Translations under genes and position numbers: made by a program
Notes under the pieces: generated by a model
The model's database searches: none
What the model was told of the DNA's origin: nothing
The model's input: only the letters and a program-made list of their open reading frames with translations
Shown: positions 7,464 to 16,607 of the stretch, in pieces
Layout of the letters: every line of letters starts with the position of its first letter
How positions within the stretch are numbered: position 1 is the stretch's first letter
Source: Bacteroidota bacterium
GTDB taxonomy: Bacteria > Bacteroidota > Bacteroidia > Cytophagales > Cytophagaceae
DNA length: 64,000 bases
Assembly (NCBI GenBank): GCA_023458555.1
Contig: JAEWYS010000004.1
Location: 186,001 to 250,000 of the forward strand
Reading direction: 5' to 3'

Positions 7464-8333
7464 TTATTTCCCGTTTTCTATCAGAAACTTTTTTATTTCT
7501 CTACTGAATACTTCTGGCTGGTCTTCCTGTACAAAAGTTCGTGCGTTTTTGACCATAACCAAGCGGCTTTGTAAAAAAACACCGCAAATCCTGATACCCA
7601 GTTTTGCAGGAAATAAAGTTTTGTCATCGGCTCCCCAGACAATGAGCACCGGTTTATGAAATAGCTTCAACCGGTCTGCTGCCAACATGGTATAACGGGG
7701 AGACCATGTTTTGACAGCGCTTGCAAAATCGGAACGAATCCGGCTGTTTTCAGAAAAATGGCACAGATAATACTGAATCCACTCCTCCGAAGTCAGCGTA
7801 TGTGAAAGCAAGCCCATAAAAAAATCTTTATCCGGCAAAGACTTCACAGCAAACAGTTTTCCCATACAATAAGTAAATCCGGGAATCCAGACAGCGTATT
7901 TCAGGTAAGCGAATTTGAGCGGTGGAAAAACGTCCAGCCCTTCACAATTAGACAGAATCAGCCCAGACACCTTATCCGGGAAAAGTGCAGTATATACCTG
8001 GGCATAAACACCCCCGGTATCATTGGCTACCACTACTATCTTGCCAATACCTAAAAAGGTAAGCAGTTTATCTATCAGACGAGCCAGGCCGATCGGACTA
8101 TAATCCTTGATACTGCTGAGTGGAATAGCGTGACCTCCCAGGGGCAGATTGACAGCGATACACCGATATTCTGATGACAGAAACGGGATCATTTTCCGCC
8201 AGGTCATACTATTGGTCAGTGTACCATGCAGAAACAGTATAGTAGTTCCCTGTCCTTCATCTGTATAATGTATTCCTTCAAAAACAGGGGCAGTATATAA
8301 AACCGGATCCTTTGCATCTTTCTTTTGAGTCAT
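7464..8333 (-). CDS. Alpha/beta hydrolase with Asp nucleophile motif
   Basis: A 289-residue cytoplasmic alpha/beta hydrolase. The oxyanion-hole motif LFLHGTLTNSMTW is near residue 33. The nucleophile elbow reads ANDTGG with Asp105, as in haloalkane dehalogenases and epoxide hydrolases, rather than Ser. A cap region spans about 130-215, and WGADD near 233-237 supplies the acid. At the usual catalytic-histidine position (x-HF-x-QED-x-PE in relatives) this protein reads ARTFVQEDQPE, with Thr266 instead of His. That could mean altered chemistry or no hydrolase activity. It lies 79 bases downstream of a Crp-like regulator on the same strand, which may control it. Substrate unknown. Confidence 0.88.
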   Translation of the reverse strand: MTQKKDAKDPVLYTAPVFEGIHYTDEGQGTTILFLHGTLTNSMTWRKMIPFLSSEYRCIAVNLPLGGHAIPLSSIKDYSPIGLARLIDKLLTFLGIGKIVVVANDTGGVYAQVYTALFPDKVSGLILSNCEGLDVFPPLKFAYLKYAVWIPGFTYCMGKLFAVKSLPDKDFFMGLLSHTLTSEEWIQYYLCHFSENSRIRSDFASAVKTWSPRYTMLAADRLKLFHKPVLIVWGADDKTLFPAKLGIRICGVFLQSRLVMVKNARTFVQEDQPEVFSREIKKFLIENGK

Positions 8334-8412
8334 TGTGCTATGATTTGATAAAGTTCTGATCCAAAAATCAGCACTTTATACAAACCATTCATTGACAAAA
8401 GATAAGAATACC

Positions 8413-8985
8413 TCAGGGAGTTATTCTTTTGCGAATACGACTCAGCGACTCAGCCGTAACACCCAGGTAAGAAGCAAGGTAATATTGCGGAACACGATTG
8501 AGCAGATCCGGTTGTGACAAAAGCAGCTTCCGGTATCGCATTTCCGGCTTATTGACAATATAAGATGCCAGCAAATCCTGATACTTACCCAGCTCTTCTT
8601 CCAGAATCAGCCTGGTAAGAGCCAATAAGTTGGGATAACGATGAAACATCTCATCTTCCGCCTCCTTATATATAATAGCGATTGTTGTATCTTCCAGGCA
8701 GTCTATATAGTGAAGAGCGGGGGTCTGCTTCATGTAGCTGTCATAAGAAATCACAAAGCTGTTTTCAATATGAAAGAACGTTGTTTTCTCTTCGTCATCA
8801 ACTATATAATACTGGCGTATACATCCGCTTACTACGAAATAATAACATCGGGAAACTTCCCCTTCACGAAGCAACAGAGTCCCCTTGGGGTAGGTTTTGA
8901 CTTTTATTGCTCTGGCAATATCAGTTTCCTCTTCAGAAGACAAGGGTACGATTTTTTTCAGGAAATCGGTAAAGGCTTTACTCAT
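8413..8985 (-). CDS. Crp/Fnr-family transcriptional regulator
   Basis: About 190 residues from the ATG at 8985; a GTG five codons upstream would give 195. An N-terminal cyclic-nucleotide-binding-like beta roll (KGTLLLREGEVSRCYYFVVSGCIRQYY) is joined by a long helix to a C-terminal helix-turn-helix (VPQYYLASYLGVTAESLSRIRKR). This compact type is abundant in Bacteroidetes, and the cAMP-contacting residues of true CRP are not evident, so the ligand is unknown. It precedes the alpha/beta hydrolase on the same strand, its likeliest target. No operator could be recognised. Confidence 0.9.
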   Translation of the reverse strand: MSKAFTDFLKKIVPLSSEEETDIARAIKVKTYPKGTLLLREGEVSRCYYFVVSGCIRQYYIVDDEEKTTFFHIENSFVISYDSYMKQTPALHYIDCLEDTTIAIIYKEAEDEMFHRYPNLLALTRLILEEELGKYQDLLASYIVNKPEMRYRKLLLSQPDLLNRVPQYYLASYLGVTAESLSRIRKRITP

Positions 8986-9188
8986 CACGCTGCGAAGCAC
9001 ATTTTCTATTCCACCTAATATTCAAAAAAAGCCCCATTGTCAGCAAAAGCTGACCAGGCTATCAGAAGTACATCTCTGCAAGATTATCAATCTAAAGGAA
9101 AGCACTATGATCAGCTAAAAAAACTGCATCCATATAAATTCTGAAAAAAGCAGAAAATAATGAATGCAGCTCTTTCTGTATTTTCCAA

Positions 9189-11813
9189 TCAGGACAACTG
9201 AGCAAGGCTTTCTTCCAACACCCTTATCTTTGCCTCTGCATCTGCCTGTTTCTTTTTCTCATTTTCAACTACCTGCTCAGGCGCTCCGCTTACAAACTTC
9301 TCATTAGAAAGTTTCTTCTGCACAGACAGCAAAAAACCTTTGGTATATTCGAGTTCCTTTGTCAATCGTTCTCGTTCCGCTTCCGGATCAATTTCACCTT
9401 CCAGAGGAATATACAGCTCATCTGCTTTTACCACAAAGGATGCCGCTCCCTCCGGTTTTTCAGAACAGAATCCCAGTTCTTCAAGGCCAGCCAGCTTTTC
9501 GATAATACGGCCAAACATCTTATACAGCAGCTGATTATCCGTTTTTACTAATAGACTCAGCTGAGTAGACTTGGCAATCTGCTTACTATTCCGGACATTA
9601 CGGACACTAATGATAACCTCCCTCGCAATTTCCGCGTTTTGCAGAAACTCCTTATCAAAATGACTTATTCTGGGCCACTCAGCCACGATTATGCAATCTT
9701 TCTCATTACGTTCTTTGATCTGATGCCATAATTCTTCCGAGATAAAGGGCATAAACGGATGAACAATTCTGAGAAGCTTCTCAAAGATTTCAATGGTTGC
9801 ATCGAGTGTCTGAGGATCAATTGGCTTTTCATAATCAGGCTTGATCATCTCCAGATACCAGGAGCAGAAATCATCCCATACCAGCTTATAAACCACATGC
9901 AGCGCATCGGACAATCTGAATTTGCTAAATGCTTCTTCCAGTTCAAACAGCGCTTCGCTGAACCGGGCGTTGATCCAGGCGACTGCTACTTCATTGGCTT
10001 TACCGGAAAGGTTATTATCAACTTTCCAGCCTTTGATCAGACGGAAAGCATTCCATATTTTATTAGAAAAATTTCTCCCCTGCTCACAGAGCTTTTCATC
10101 AAAAAGCAGATCGTTACCGGCAGGACTGCTGAACAGCATACCAACCCGCACCCCATCCGCTCCATACTTTTCTATAAGCTCAATAGGATCCGGAGAGTTG
10201 CCCAGCGATTTGGACATCTTTCGGCCCTGCTTATCCCGAACGATACCGGTCAGATATACATTTTTGAACGGCAGTTCTCCACGATATTCATACCCTGCCA
10301 TAATCATTCTGGCAACCCAGAAAAACAGGATTTCGGGTGCTGTTACCAGGTCATTGGTCGGATAGTAGTAATTGATTTCTTTACCTTGCGGCTCCTTAAA
10401 TCCATTGAAAACGGAAATCGGCCACAACCATGATGAGAACCAAGTATCCAACACATCCTCATCCTGACGCAATTCTTCTGCTTTATAGAACTTTCCCAAT
10501 GAGGCGAATTCTGCAACCGCTTCATCTGCAGTCTTTGCCACCACATAGGCTCCTTCCGGACTATACCATGCCGGAATCCTATGTCCCCACCACAGCTGAC
10601 GGGAGATACACCAGTCCCGGATATTTTCCATCCATACCCTGTACATATTTTTAAACTTGGCAGGATGCAGGCGTATCGTGTCATCAAGAACATTTTCCAG
10701 GGCAGGCTTTGCCATCTCGTCCATCCGGCAGAACCACTGAGTCGATAGCTTAGGTTCTATAACTGCATCTGTACGCTCCGAAAAGCCTACATTATTTTTA
10801 ATATCTTCAACCTTTACCAGCCATCCCTCTGCCTCAAGTTCTTTGGCAATCTTCTTTCTGACTATAAAGCGATCCTCTCCAATATAGCGTCCGGCTTTTT
10901 CATTGAGTGTTCCGTCATCATTCAGAATATCGATTACTTCCAGATTATGCTTCATGCCCAGATTGTAATCATTGATATCGTGAGCCGGAGTTACTTTCAG
11001 ACATCCGGTACCAAAAGCCATATCTACATATTCGTCCGCGATAATTGGTATCTGCCTGTTTACAAAAGGAACGATCGCTTTTTTGCCTATAATATGCTTG
11101 TAGCGCTCATCTCCCGGATTGACACATATGGCTGTATCACCCAAAATAGTTTCAGGACGTGTTGTTGCAACAGTAAGCATTTCATCACTGTCTACCAGTC
11201 TGTAGACTACATGGTACAAACGGGAGCTTACTTCCTTATAATTTACTTCCTCATCCGATAAAGCAGTCTTCCCCTGAGGGTCCCAGTTGACCATACGTAC
11301 TCCCCGATAGATTTTACCTTTACGGTACAAATCAATGAAGACATCAATAACCGCCTCTGAAAGGTCATCATCCATCGTAAATTTGGTACGTTCCCAGTCA
11401 CAGGAGGCACCGAGTTTTTTAAGTTGCTCCAGGATGATTCCTCCGTATTTCTCCTTCCACTCCCATGCATATTTCAAAAACTCTTCTCTGCTAAGCGACT
11501 TTTTATCAATGCCTTTTTCCTTAAGCATCGCAACCACTTTTGCTTCCGTAGCTATTGACGCATGATCGGTACCCGGTACCCAGCAGGCTTCTTTTCCCTC
11601 CATACGGGCTTTACGGATCAGAATATCCTGAATAGTATTATTGAGCATGTGCCCCATGTGCAGCACGCCTGTCACATTGGGTGGCGGAATTACAATAGAA
11701 AAAGGCTCTTTATCGGGGTCAGGTTCCGAATGAAAGAAACCCTGCTGCATCCAGAAAGAATACCACTTATCCTCAACTTCCTGAGGATTATAGGTTTTAT
11801 TAATATCGCTCAT
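9189..11813 (-). CDS. valS: Valyl-tRNA synthetase
   Basis: An 874-residue class I aminoacyl-tRNA synthetase of normal length that charges tRNA-Val. The PPPNVTGVLHMGH signature (HIGH motif, residues 52-55) and GRKMSKSLGNS (KMSKS loop, residues 532-536) are present. The Val-specific editing insertion lies between them with TTRPETILGD, and GTGCLKVTPAHDINDY. The anticodon-binding domain follows, and the C-terminal coiled coil of ValS (EAERERLTKELEYTKGFLLSVQ) ends the protein. It is transcribed alone; a -7 promoter motif lies 27 bases upstream of the start. Confidence 0.98.
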   Translation of the reverse strand: MSDINKTYNPQEVEDKWYSFWMQQGFFHSEPDPDKEPFSIVIPPPNVTGVLHMGHMLNNTIQDILIRKARMEGKEACWVPGTDHASIATEAKVVAMLKEKGIDKKSLSREEFLKYAWEWKEKYGGIILEQLKKLGASCDWERTKFTMDDDLSEAVIDVFIDLYRKGKIYRGVRMVNWDPQGKTALSDEEVNYKEVSSRLYHVVYRLVDSDEMLTVATTRPETILGDTAICVNPGDERYKHIIGKKAIVPFVNRQIPIIADEYVDMAFGTGCLKVTPAHDINDYNLGMKHNLEVIDILNDDGTLNEKAGRYIGEDRFIVRKKIAKELEAEGWLVKVEDIKNNVGFSERTDAVIEPKLSTQWFCRMDEMAKPALENVLDDTIRLHPAKFKNMYRVWMENIRDWCISRQLWWGHRIPAWYSPEGAYVVAKTADEAVAEFASLGKFYKAEELRQDEDVLDTWFSSWLWPISVFNGFKEPQGKEINYYYPTNDLVTAPEILFFWVARMIMAGYEYRGELPFKNVYLTGIVRDKQGRKMSKSLGNSPDPIELIEKYGADGVRVGMLFSSPAGNDLLFDEKLCEQGRNFSNKIWNAFRLIKGWKVDNNLSGKANEVAVAWINARFSEALFELEEAFSKFRLSDALHVVYKLVWDDFCSWYLEMIKPDYEKPIDPQTLDATIEIFEKLLRIVHPFMPFISEELWHQIKERNEKDCIIVAEWPRISHFDKEFLQNAEIAREVIISVRNVRNSKQIAKSTQLSLLVKTDNQLLYKMFGRIIEKLAGLEELGFCSEKPEGAASFVVKADELYIPLEGEIDPEAERERLTKELEYTKGFLLSVQKKLSNEKFVSGAPEQVVENEKKKQADAEAKIRVLEESLAQLS

Positions 11814-11839
11814 TCTTATTTTAAGATCTTAAAAGACAA

Positions 11840-11847
11840 CAAAAGTA
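11840..11847 (-). promoter_or_regulatory. -7 promoter motif for valS
   Basis: On the minus strand this reads TACTTTTG, matching TAnnTTTG, and would start transcription about 20 bases before the valS ATG. The -33 element is not convincing. Confidence 0.45.
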
Positions 11848-11858
11848 CATGGTTAAAA

Positions 11859-11900
11859 TCAAAAAATCAGGGGAAAGTACAGAAAAAACCGACTTTCCCC
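11859..11900 (-). terminator. Terminator of the leucine-rich-repeat gene
   Basis: GGGGAAAGT (11870-11878) pairs perfectly with ACTTTCCCC (11892-11900). On the minus strand the hairpin is followed by TGATTTTTTGATTTT. It lies 25 bases past the stop codon of the LRR gene and just upstream of valS. Confidence 0.7.
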
Positions 11901-11925
11901 TAAAATGTTGTAACCGCAATTGATA

Positions 11926-13518
11926 CTAGTAGTAGGTTATCTTACACTTAGGATTCTTTTTCTTGAATCGCTGAATCTCACCTGTTGGAATTCCGGAATA
12001 ATGGGCAATAAGCGTATTAAGTGTTTCGTCCGGCACTGCGCTGATTGATTTAATCTGAGGATTGCTACTTACATTGAGGTATTCAAGATGGCGGAATCTG
12101 GAAATCGGAGATAGGTCGGAAATTTTTGTCGATGCCAGGGCCAGATAGGTAATATAGTTCAGCGAACGTAGCGGACTCAGGTCGGATACTGAATTATGGG
12201 ATATATCAAGATGCATCAGTTTTGGCAATTTGCTGAGCGGACTCAGATCACTGATACCGGCGTTGAAACAGTCAAGATGTACAAGATTAACAAGGCTGGT
12301 CAAGGGCGCCAGTGAACCTATAGCTACTTTTTTCAGACGAAGTTTTTCCAGACTAACCAGACCGGTAATCGGCGTAACATCCTTTATGGCATAATTAAGG
12401 GAAATATCCAGTTCCTCGAGTATGGTCATATTTCGCAGCGGTTCAAGATCCCGGAGCTTATTTTCACCACAGGTTAGCTCACGCATCTTTACAAGACCGG
12501 CAATATTCTCGAGTGAATATATCTGCAAGCCAGACACATCCAATATTTCCAGGTTAGTAAGATCTTTCAGATACAATAAGGTATCAACCTTGCTACCTGA
12601 CAGATTCAATTCTTTTAACTTCTTCAGATCCTTGATCGGCGCAAGATCCCTGACATTGGTTTTACTCAGATTAAGTTTCTCCAGAAATGTAAAGTTTGCA
12701 AGAAAAGACACATCCGAAACGGGCTTATTAGACACATCAAGCTCTCTAAGTCCCTGACATTTGCGTATCTCATAGTTTTCCGGATAGTTCGACAGCTTAT
12801 ACTTTTCCTTAAAAAAAGACCGCCAGCTGTCATCCAGTTTCAGCCACCACTGCATCTCTTCCGAGAGAGGCTCCAGCTTTGGCTGTTTTCCTTTAACAGT
12901 AATCGCATACACCTTGAAAGCGCCAAATACCCTGTTATTCTCAGTGGTACGGATAACAAAGATTCTATCTGAGTTTTTTTTCTGTATTAATGTATCAACC
13001 ACCCTGGTAACTGTGGGCAGGGAGGTCTCTGCCTGCAAACTATCCTCATCAGAGACAGCAGGCGTCATTACTGTATCTATTCGCTCCGAGAGCTCCTTCC
13101 AGGTTTCTGTCTGCTTTACCGGAACCTCAAAGTAATAAAACTTCCGAAGCTCGTCATATAACACATCAGGCTTATTCAAAGGATTTACGATAAGTCTGGA
13201 ATTATAAGAAAAGCGACCGGAGCTTTTATCATACTTTACTATAGTAAACACTGGTACAAAATCCATGTTCTCCGGATTCCGGTCATCCCATACCTGGATG
13301 TCGGCACTATGAAGCCGCACCGGCGTAAACTTCATATTAAAGTTACGCTGATGCTCATATATTGTATCGTTCAGATTAACATTCAGAAAGTTCTCAAAAT
13401 CTTCGAACAGCGTCTTGAGATTTTGGAACTCAGCATCATTGAGCTTTCGTATTGTTTTTGTCTGCGCAGACAAAACAAAAGAAATAAGAAGAAAATAAAT
13501 TAACGTAACAAATCTCAT
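11926..13518 (-). CDS. Secreted leucine-rich-repeat protein (internalin-type repeats)
   Basis: About 530 residues. The start is placed at 13518 because the reading there begins MRFVTLIYFLLISFVLSAQ, a signal peptide; a longer frame upstream would put 55 non-leader residues in front. After an N-terminal domain of about 230 residues of unknown type come about ten 22-residue leucine-rich repeats of the internalin pattern L..L..L.LS.T.V.DL.PI..L, running through LRELDVSNKPVSDV to LEYLNVSSNPQI. No T9SS sorting domain or lipobox is seen, so it is probably periplasmic or outer-membrane associated. Such repeats bind protein partners. The neighbouring YARHG gene is on the same strand, 169 bases upstream. 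Confidence 0.85.
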   Translation of the reverse strand: MRFVTLIYFLLISFVLSAQTKTIRKLNDAEFQNLKTLFEDFENFLNVNLNDTIYEHQRNFNMKFTPVRLHSADIQVWDDRNPENMDFVPVFTIVKYDKSSGRFSYNSRLIVNPLNKPDVLYDELRKFYYFEVPVKQTETWKELSERIDTVMTPAVSDEDSLQAETSLPTVTRVVDTLIQKKNSDRIFVIRTTENNRVFGAFKVYAITVKGKQPKLEPLSEEMQWWLKLDDSWRSFFKEKYKLSNYPENYEIRKCQGLRELDVSNKPVSDVSFLANFTFLEKLNLSKTNVRDLAPIKDLKKLKELNLSGSKVDTLLYLKDLTNLEILDVSGLQIYSLENIAGLVKMRELTCGENKLRDLEPLRNMTILEELDISLNYAIKDVTPITGLVSLEKLRLKKVAIGSLAPLTSLVNLVHLDCFNAGISDLSPLSKLPKLMHLDISHNSVSDLSPLRSLNYITYLALASTKISDLSPISRFRHLEYLNVSSNPQIKSISAVPDETLNTLIAHYSGIPTGEIQRFKKKNPKCKITYY

Positions 13519-13687
13519 CAAACTGTTTTTTTTATTAAGATTGATAAGATAATAAATATTGAAAAAAAAATGTAATAAGAAGACAAAAAGTCCTGAATTC
13601 CGGTCCCAATCCGTATTGCATTCCAAAAAAGGTAATGAACATGCAATTCGTACAGCTCCGGAATCTGACGATACATCCGGCAACGGT

Positions 13688-14383
13688 TTACTTCTTCAGC
13701 TTCCTTTCCAGGGCTGCTATCCTCCTGATATTTTGCTTCTCAATGGTGGTAAGATATATATCGACCGATGATTTATCGGGAAAATACCATTCTTTTTCTA
13801 TAAAATATTCATACAGTGATGTTGTCATAAATTTCAGACCATAACGCGCCAGGATTTCTGATCGCATGATCGACAATTCTTCCGGAGAAAGCCCCTTAAG
13901 ATCTTTTTCTGTCAGCACCTTGTATGATGCTATGGGATATTTCCCAGGCAGCTGGGGCACATAAAAGCTCACCGGGCAGGTAAAATCCTGTCTGACTATA
14001 ACAAAAGGCGAGTCTCCGGCAAGTATCTGCTCCCATTCAAAGGTCATTTCATCTTTAACCAGGTGGACAAAATCAGCATATTCGTTAAAACCTCTTGTAT
14101 TCTCCTTTACCCAGGCCTCGCCAATCCCCCTTTTACCATAATGCACATTCAGGGATATGGAAAGAATTCCGTTGCGGAAAGACCATTTTCCCTGATAAAT
14201 TGACTTCTCAGGCCAGACATCCTCCATCATCTGCACATCACCTTCAGGGCAAAAATACCATGTTCGGTCTCTGTTAGCCAGATCCTGACCCAATATTAGT
14301 CCCGCAGGCGAAGCCGGCTGAGCAAAAACACCTGTTGCAACAAGGATTAATCCAATAAAAAGACAAAACACCTTAATTTTCAT
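13688..14383 (-). CDS. Exported YARHG-domain protein
   Basis: About 231 residues from the ATG at 14383; an ATG at 14401 is possible but lies almost on the predicted transcription start. A signal peptide (MKIKVFCLFIGLILVATGVFAQ) leads a beta-rich region of about 130 residues. The C-terminal YARHG domain, a small extracellular domain, is recognised by LSPEELSIMRSEILARYGLKF near residues 175-195 and a following EWYFP. The function of YARHG domains is not established; they are thought to act outside the cytoplasm. It lies upstream of the LRR gene on the same strand. Confidence 0.8.
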   Translation of the reverse strand: MKIKVFCLFIGLILVATGVFAQPASPAGLILGQDLANRDRTWYFCPEGDVQMMEDVWPEKSIYQGKWSFRNGILSISLNVHYGKRGIGEAWVKENTRGFNEYADFVHLVKDEMTFEWEQILAGDSPFVIVRQDFTCPVSFYVPQLPGKYPIASYKVLTEKDLKGLSPEELSIMRSEILARYGLKFMTTSLYEYFIEKEWYFPDKSSVDIYLTTIEKQNIRRIAALERKLKK

Positions 14384-14415
14384 CTTCAGGAAATAAATCA
14401 ATTTACTAACAAGAC

Positions 14416-14423
14416 CAAAAATA
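14416..14423 (-). promoter_or_regulatory. -7 promoter motif for the YARHG gene
   Basis: The minus strand reads TATTTTTG, matching TAnnTTTG. It predicts transcription from about 14410, which favours the 14383 start over 14401. No clear -33 element. Confidence 0.4.
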
Positions 14424-14619
14424 GCACAAATAGTTATAGCCTAACAGATTTAAGGAAGAAAATAAAAAATAAAACTCCTTAAACGCACTTTATTATTAAA
14501 AAAATACAATTTAAATAAAAACAAGCAACAACTGGAAATATAAAAGATGTATTATTCTAATATTTTCTATACTTTATTTACCAAACCCATTTCTCGTATA
14601 GTGAAGAAACTCATATACT

Positions 14620-15075
14620 CTATACTCTGGAAGCCTCATATCCCTCATCAATCAGTAGTTTTTCTCTCTCCGCACTCATTACTGCAAGACGGTCACAACG
14701 TTCGTTTTCAACATGCCCTGCATGTCCTTTTATCCAGCGGAATCGAACTTTATGCTTTTTATAAAGAGGTAAAAAACGCTGCCACAAATCAACATTCTTC
14801 ACATCTTTCCAGTTTTTCCGGACCCAGTTATGCAGCCAGCCTTTTTCAACTGAATCTACCACATATTTAGAGTCAGAAACAACCGTTACTTCAAATCCTT
14901 CTCCTTTCAGAGCTTCAAGCCCTTTGATTACCGCAAGCAGCTCCATCCGGTTATTGGTTGTAAGCCGAAAACCTTCTGACAGCTCCTTCCGGTGCTGCTT
15001 ATATATCAGAACAACACCATAACCTCCCGGACCGGGATTTCCTTTTGCCGCTCCGTCTGTATATAATAAAATCAT
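14620..15075 (-). CDS. rnhA: Ribonuclease HI
   Basis: A 151-residue RNase HI that cuts the RNA strand of RNA-DNA hybrids. The four carboxylates are present: Asp7 (YTDGA), Glu45 (NNRMELLA), Asp68 (VSDSKYV) and Asp128 (ENERCDRLA), with the catalytic-loop His118 in KGHAGH. The basic protrusion (KGWLHNWVRKNWK) needed for hybrid binding is also there. It overlaps the upstream aminotransferase by 4 bases (ATGA) and is the last gene of the aroQ-aminotransferase-rnhA operon. The 236 bases beyond its 3' end are AT-rich with no gene or clear terminator. Confidence 0.97.
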   Translation of the reverse strand: MILLYTDGAAKGNPGPGGYGVVLIYKQHRKELSEGFRLTTNNRMELLAVIKGLEALKGEGFEVTVVSDSKYVVDSVEKGWLHNWVRKNWKDVKNVDLWQRFLPLYKKHKVRFRWIKGHAGHVENERCDRLAVMSAEREKLLIDEGYEASRV

Positions 15076-16124
15076 GAAAAAGCTTTTATAAATTGAATCA
15101 GCCTGTCATATGCCTCATCCTCAATAGCCGGGAAATTGGCAATGCGAAAACTATTGTCTGCCCATGCACCATAGCCATTACCAAGTACCATTCCCTCTGT
15201 CAGAGCTCGTTCTTTCAGCTCTCTGAGCTGTTTTTTTCCCGCACTCAGACATAAAACTGTATCAGACTGCACTTTCTTATTTGAAATCAGACTTTTAAAC
15301 TCCGTCTGGTTGTTGAAAAAATCCAGCAATTTGTTTTTTCTGATTCTCAGAAGCTCCGCAGTTTCATCGATTACCGGCACCATATCCATAATTTTTCCCA
15401 AAAGGAAAATAGCAAGCACATTGGGCGTATAGGTCGTCTGCTTTTTTTGCATCATAGAATCCATAAAAGTCAGGCTATTGTAATGTCTGCTTTCACCGAT
15501 AGCCTTCGATTTTGTAACAGCCTGTGGTGAACATATCATTACAGCCAGCCCTGCCGGCAGACCAAAACACTTCTGAACAGAAGCGAACCAAATATCTGCC
15601 TGTTTGAAATCGAGACTGGCTCCAGCCATGGATGAAGTAGCATCTACCGCTATCAGAGAGTCCGGATACAGAGCTCTTAACTGCTTCATATACCCTCTGC
15701 TCAGCTGTGTCGCATTCGATGTTTCATTGTGTGTTATACACAGGAGCTTGCCATCTGTATTCTGAGGAAAAGGCGGCTCCTCCTCCGGATCAAATATCTG
15801 AGCAGCACATATACTTCCCAGTTTTCCGGAATATTCGTACCATTTTTGCCCGAATGCTCCATTAAAGAGATGTATGCTACCTGTAAACCCGCTCAGAGAC
15901 TGCGCAATAATCTCCCAACATTCCGTAGCCGATGAAGCAAAATATATCTGGTAGTCATCTGGAATCAGCAGTTTTTTTCTCAGGGAATTCATAGTAGCCT
16001 CTGCCATTTGAACAAAGGTATCGCTCCTGTGATTTACCGATAAGATTCCGGTATCCACAGCCGCATTCATAAATTCCCGTATCTGAGGATAAAGCTGTGA
16101 TGGTCCCGGGTAAAATGAAATCAT
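15072..16124 (-). CDS. Class V PLP-dependent aminotransferase (SerC/AGXT-like)
   Basis: A 350-residue fold-type I aminotransferase of class V. It opens ISFYPGPSQLYPQI, as phosphoserine or alanine-glyoxylate aminotransferases do. The cofactor site is visible: FASSATECWEII near 62, Asp161 in AVDATSSM, and the Schiff-base lysine Lys185 in SVQKCFGLPAG. The HNETSNAT motif near 132-139 belongs to the same family. The exact amino donor and acceptor cannot be told; serine or phosphoserine metabolism is possible. It overlaps aroQ upstream and rnhA downstream by 4 bases each, so all three are translationally coupled. Confidence 0.85.
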   Translation of the reverse strand: MISFYPGPSQLYPQIREFMNAAVDTGILSVNHRSDTFVQMAEATMNSLRKKLLIPDDYQIYFASSATECWEIIAQSLSGFTGSIHLFNGAFGQKWYEYSGKLGSICAAQIFDPEEEPPFPQNTDGKLLCITHNETSNATQLSRGYMKQLRALYPDSLIAVDATSSMAGASLDFKQADIWFASVQKCFGLPAGLAVMICSPQAVTKSKAIGESRHYNSLTFMDSMMQKKQTTYTPNVLAIFLLGKIMDMVPVIDETAELLRIRKNKLLDFFNNQTEFKSLISNKKVQSDTVLCLSAGKKQLRELKERALTEGMVLGNGYGAWADNSFRIANFPAIEDEAYDRLIQFIKAFS

Positions 16125-16549
16125 GCTTCTAATCTGGAAACAAAGTAATAGATTGCCAGCATATAACTGTCAAGCCCGAGTCCGGTTATGATACCAGTAC
16201 AGTTTTTACTGATAATGCTTTTATGCCTGAACTCTTCCCTTGCATACACATTGGAAATATGCACCTCCATCACAGGAGTTTTGACAGCTGCAATAGCATC
16301 CGATAAAGCAATAGAAGTATGAGTATATGCTCCTGCATTAAATACGATTCCGTCATATGAAAAGCCCACCTCATGAATCTTATTGACCAGCTCGCCCTCC
16401 ACATTCGATTGATAATACTCCAGTTCTACATCCGGGAACATGGATTTAAGGTCTTCCAGGTAAGAATCAAATCCCTGACTGCCGTATACCCCCGGCTCTC
16501 TCAGGCCAAGCAGATTCAGATTGGGCCCGTTAAGAATCAACAGTTTCAT
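16121..16549 (-). CDS. aroQ: Type II 3-dehydroquinate dehydratase
   Basis: A 142-residue dodecameric-type dehydroquinase acting in the third step of the shikimate pathway. The active-site residues are visible: Tyr22 (PGVYGS), Asn71 (FNAGAYTHTS), His97 (EVHISN) and Arg108 (EEFRHKS). The N-terminal ILNGPNLNLLGLREP is diagnostic. It is the first gene of a three-gene overlapping operon and is divergent from xerD, with 58 bases between them. Its product feeds chorismate synthesis, and so the tryptophan operon found at the other end of the window. Confidence 0.98.
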   Translation of the reverse strand: MKLLILNGPNLNLLGLREPGVYGSQGFDSYLEDLKSMFPDVELEYYQSNVEGELVNKIHEVGFSYDGIVFNAGAYTHTSIALSDAIAAVKTPVMEVHISNVYAREEFRHKSIISKNCTGIITGLGLDSYMLAIYYFVSRLEA

Positions 16550-16607
16550 AATGTTATCAGATTATTTTAAAGGTTTTAGTAACTTTATTCCTGTAAACAT
16601 GTAAGCC

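Noticed and set aside
9759..10433. A 224-codon open frame antisense to valS
   Set aside because: It lies wholly inside valS, with no start signal and no recognisable domain; valS is certain there.
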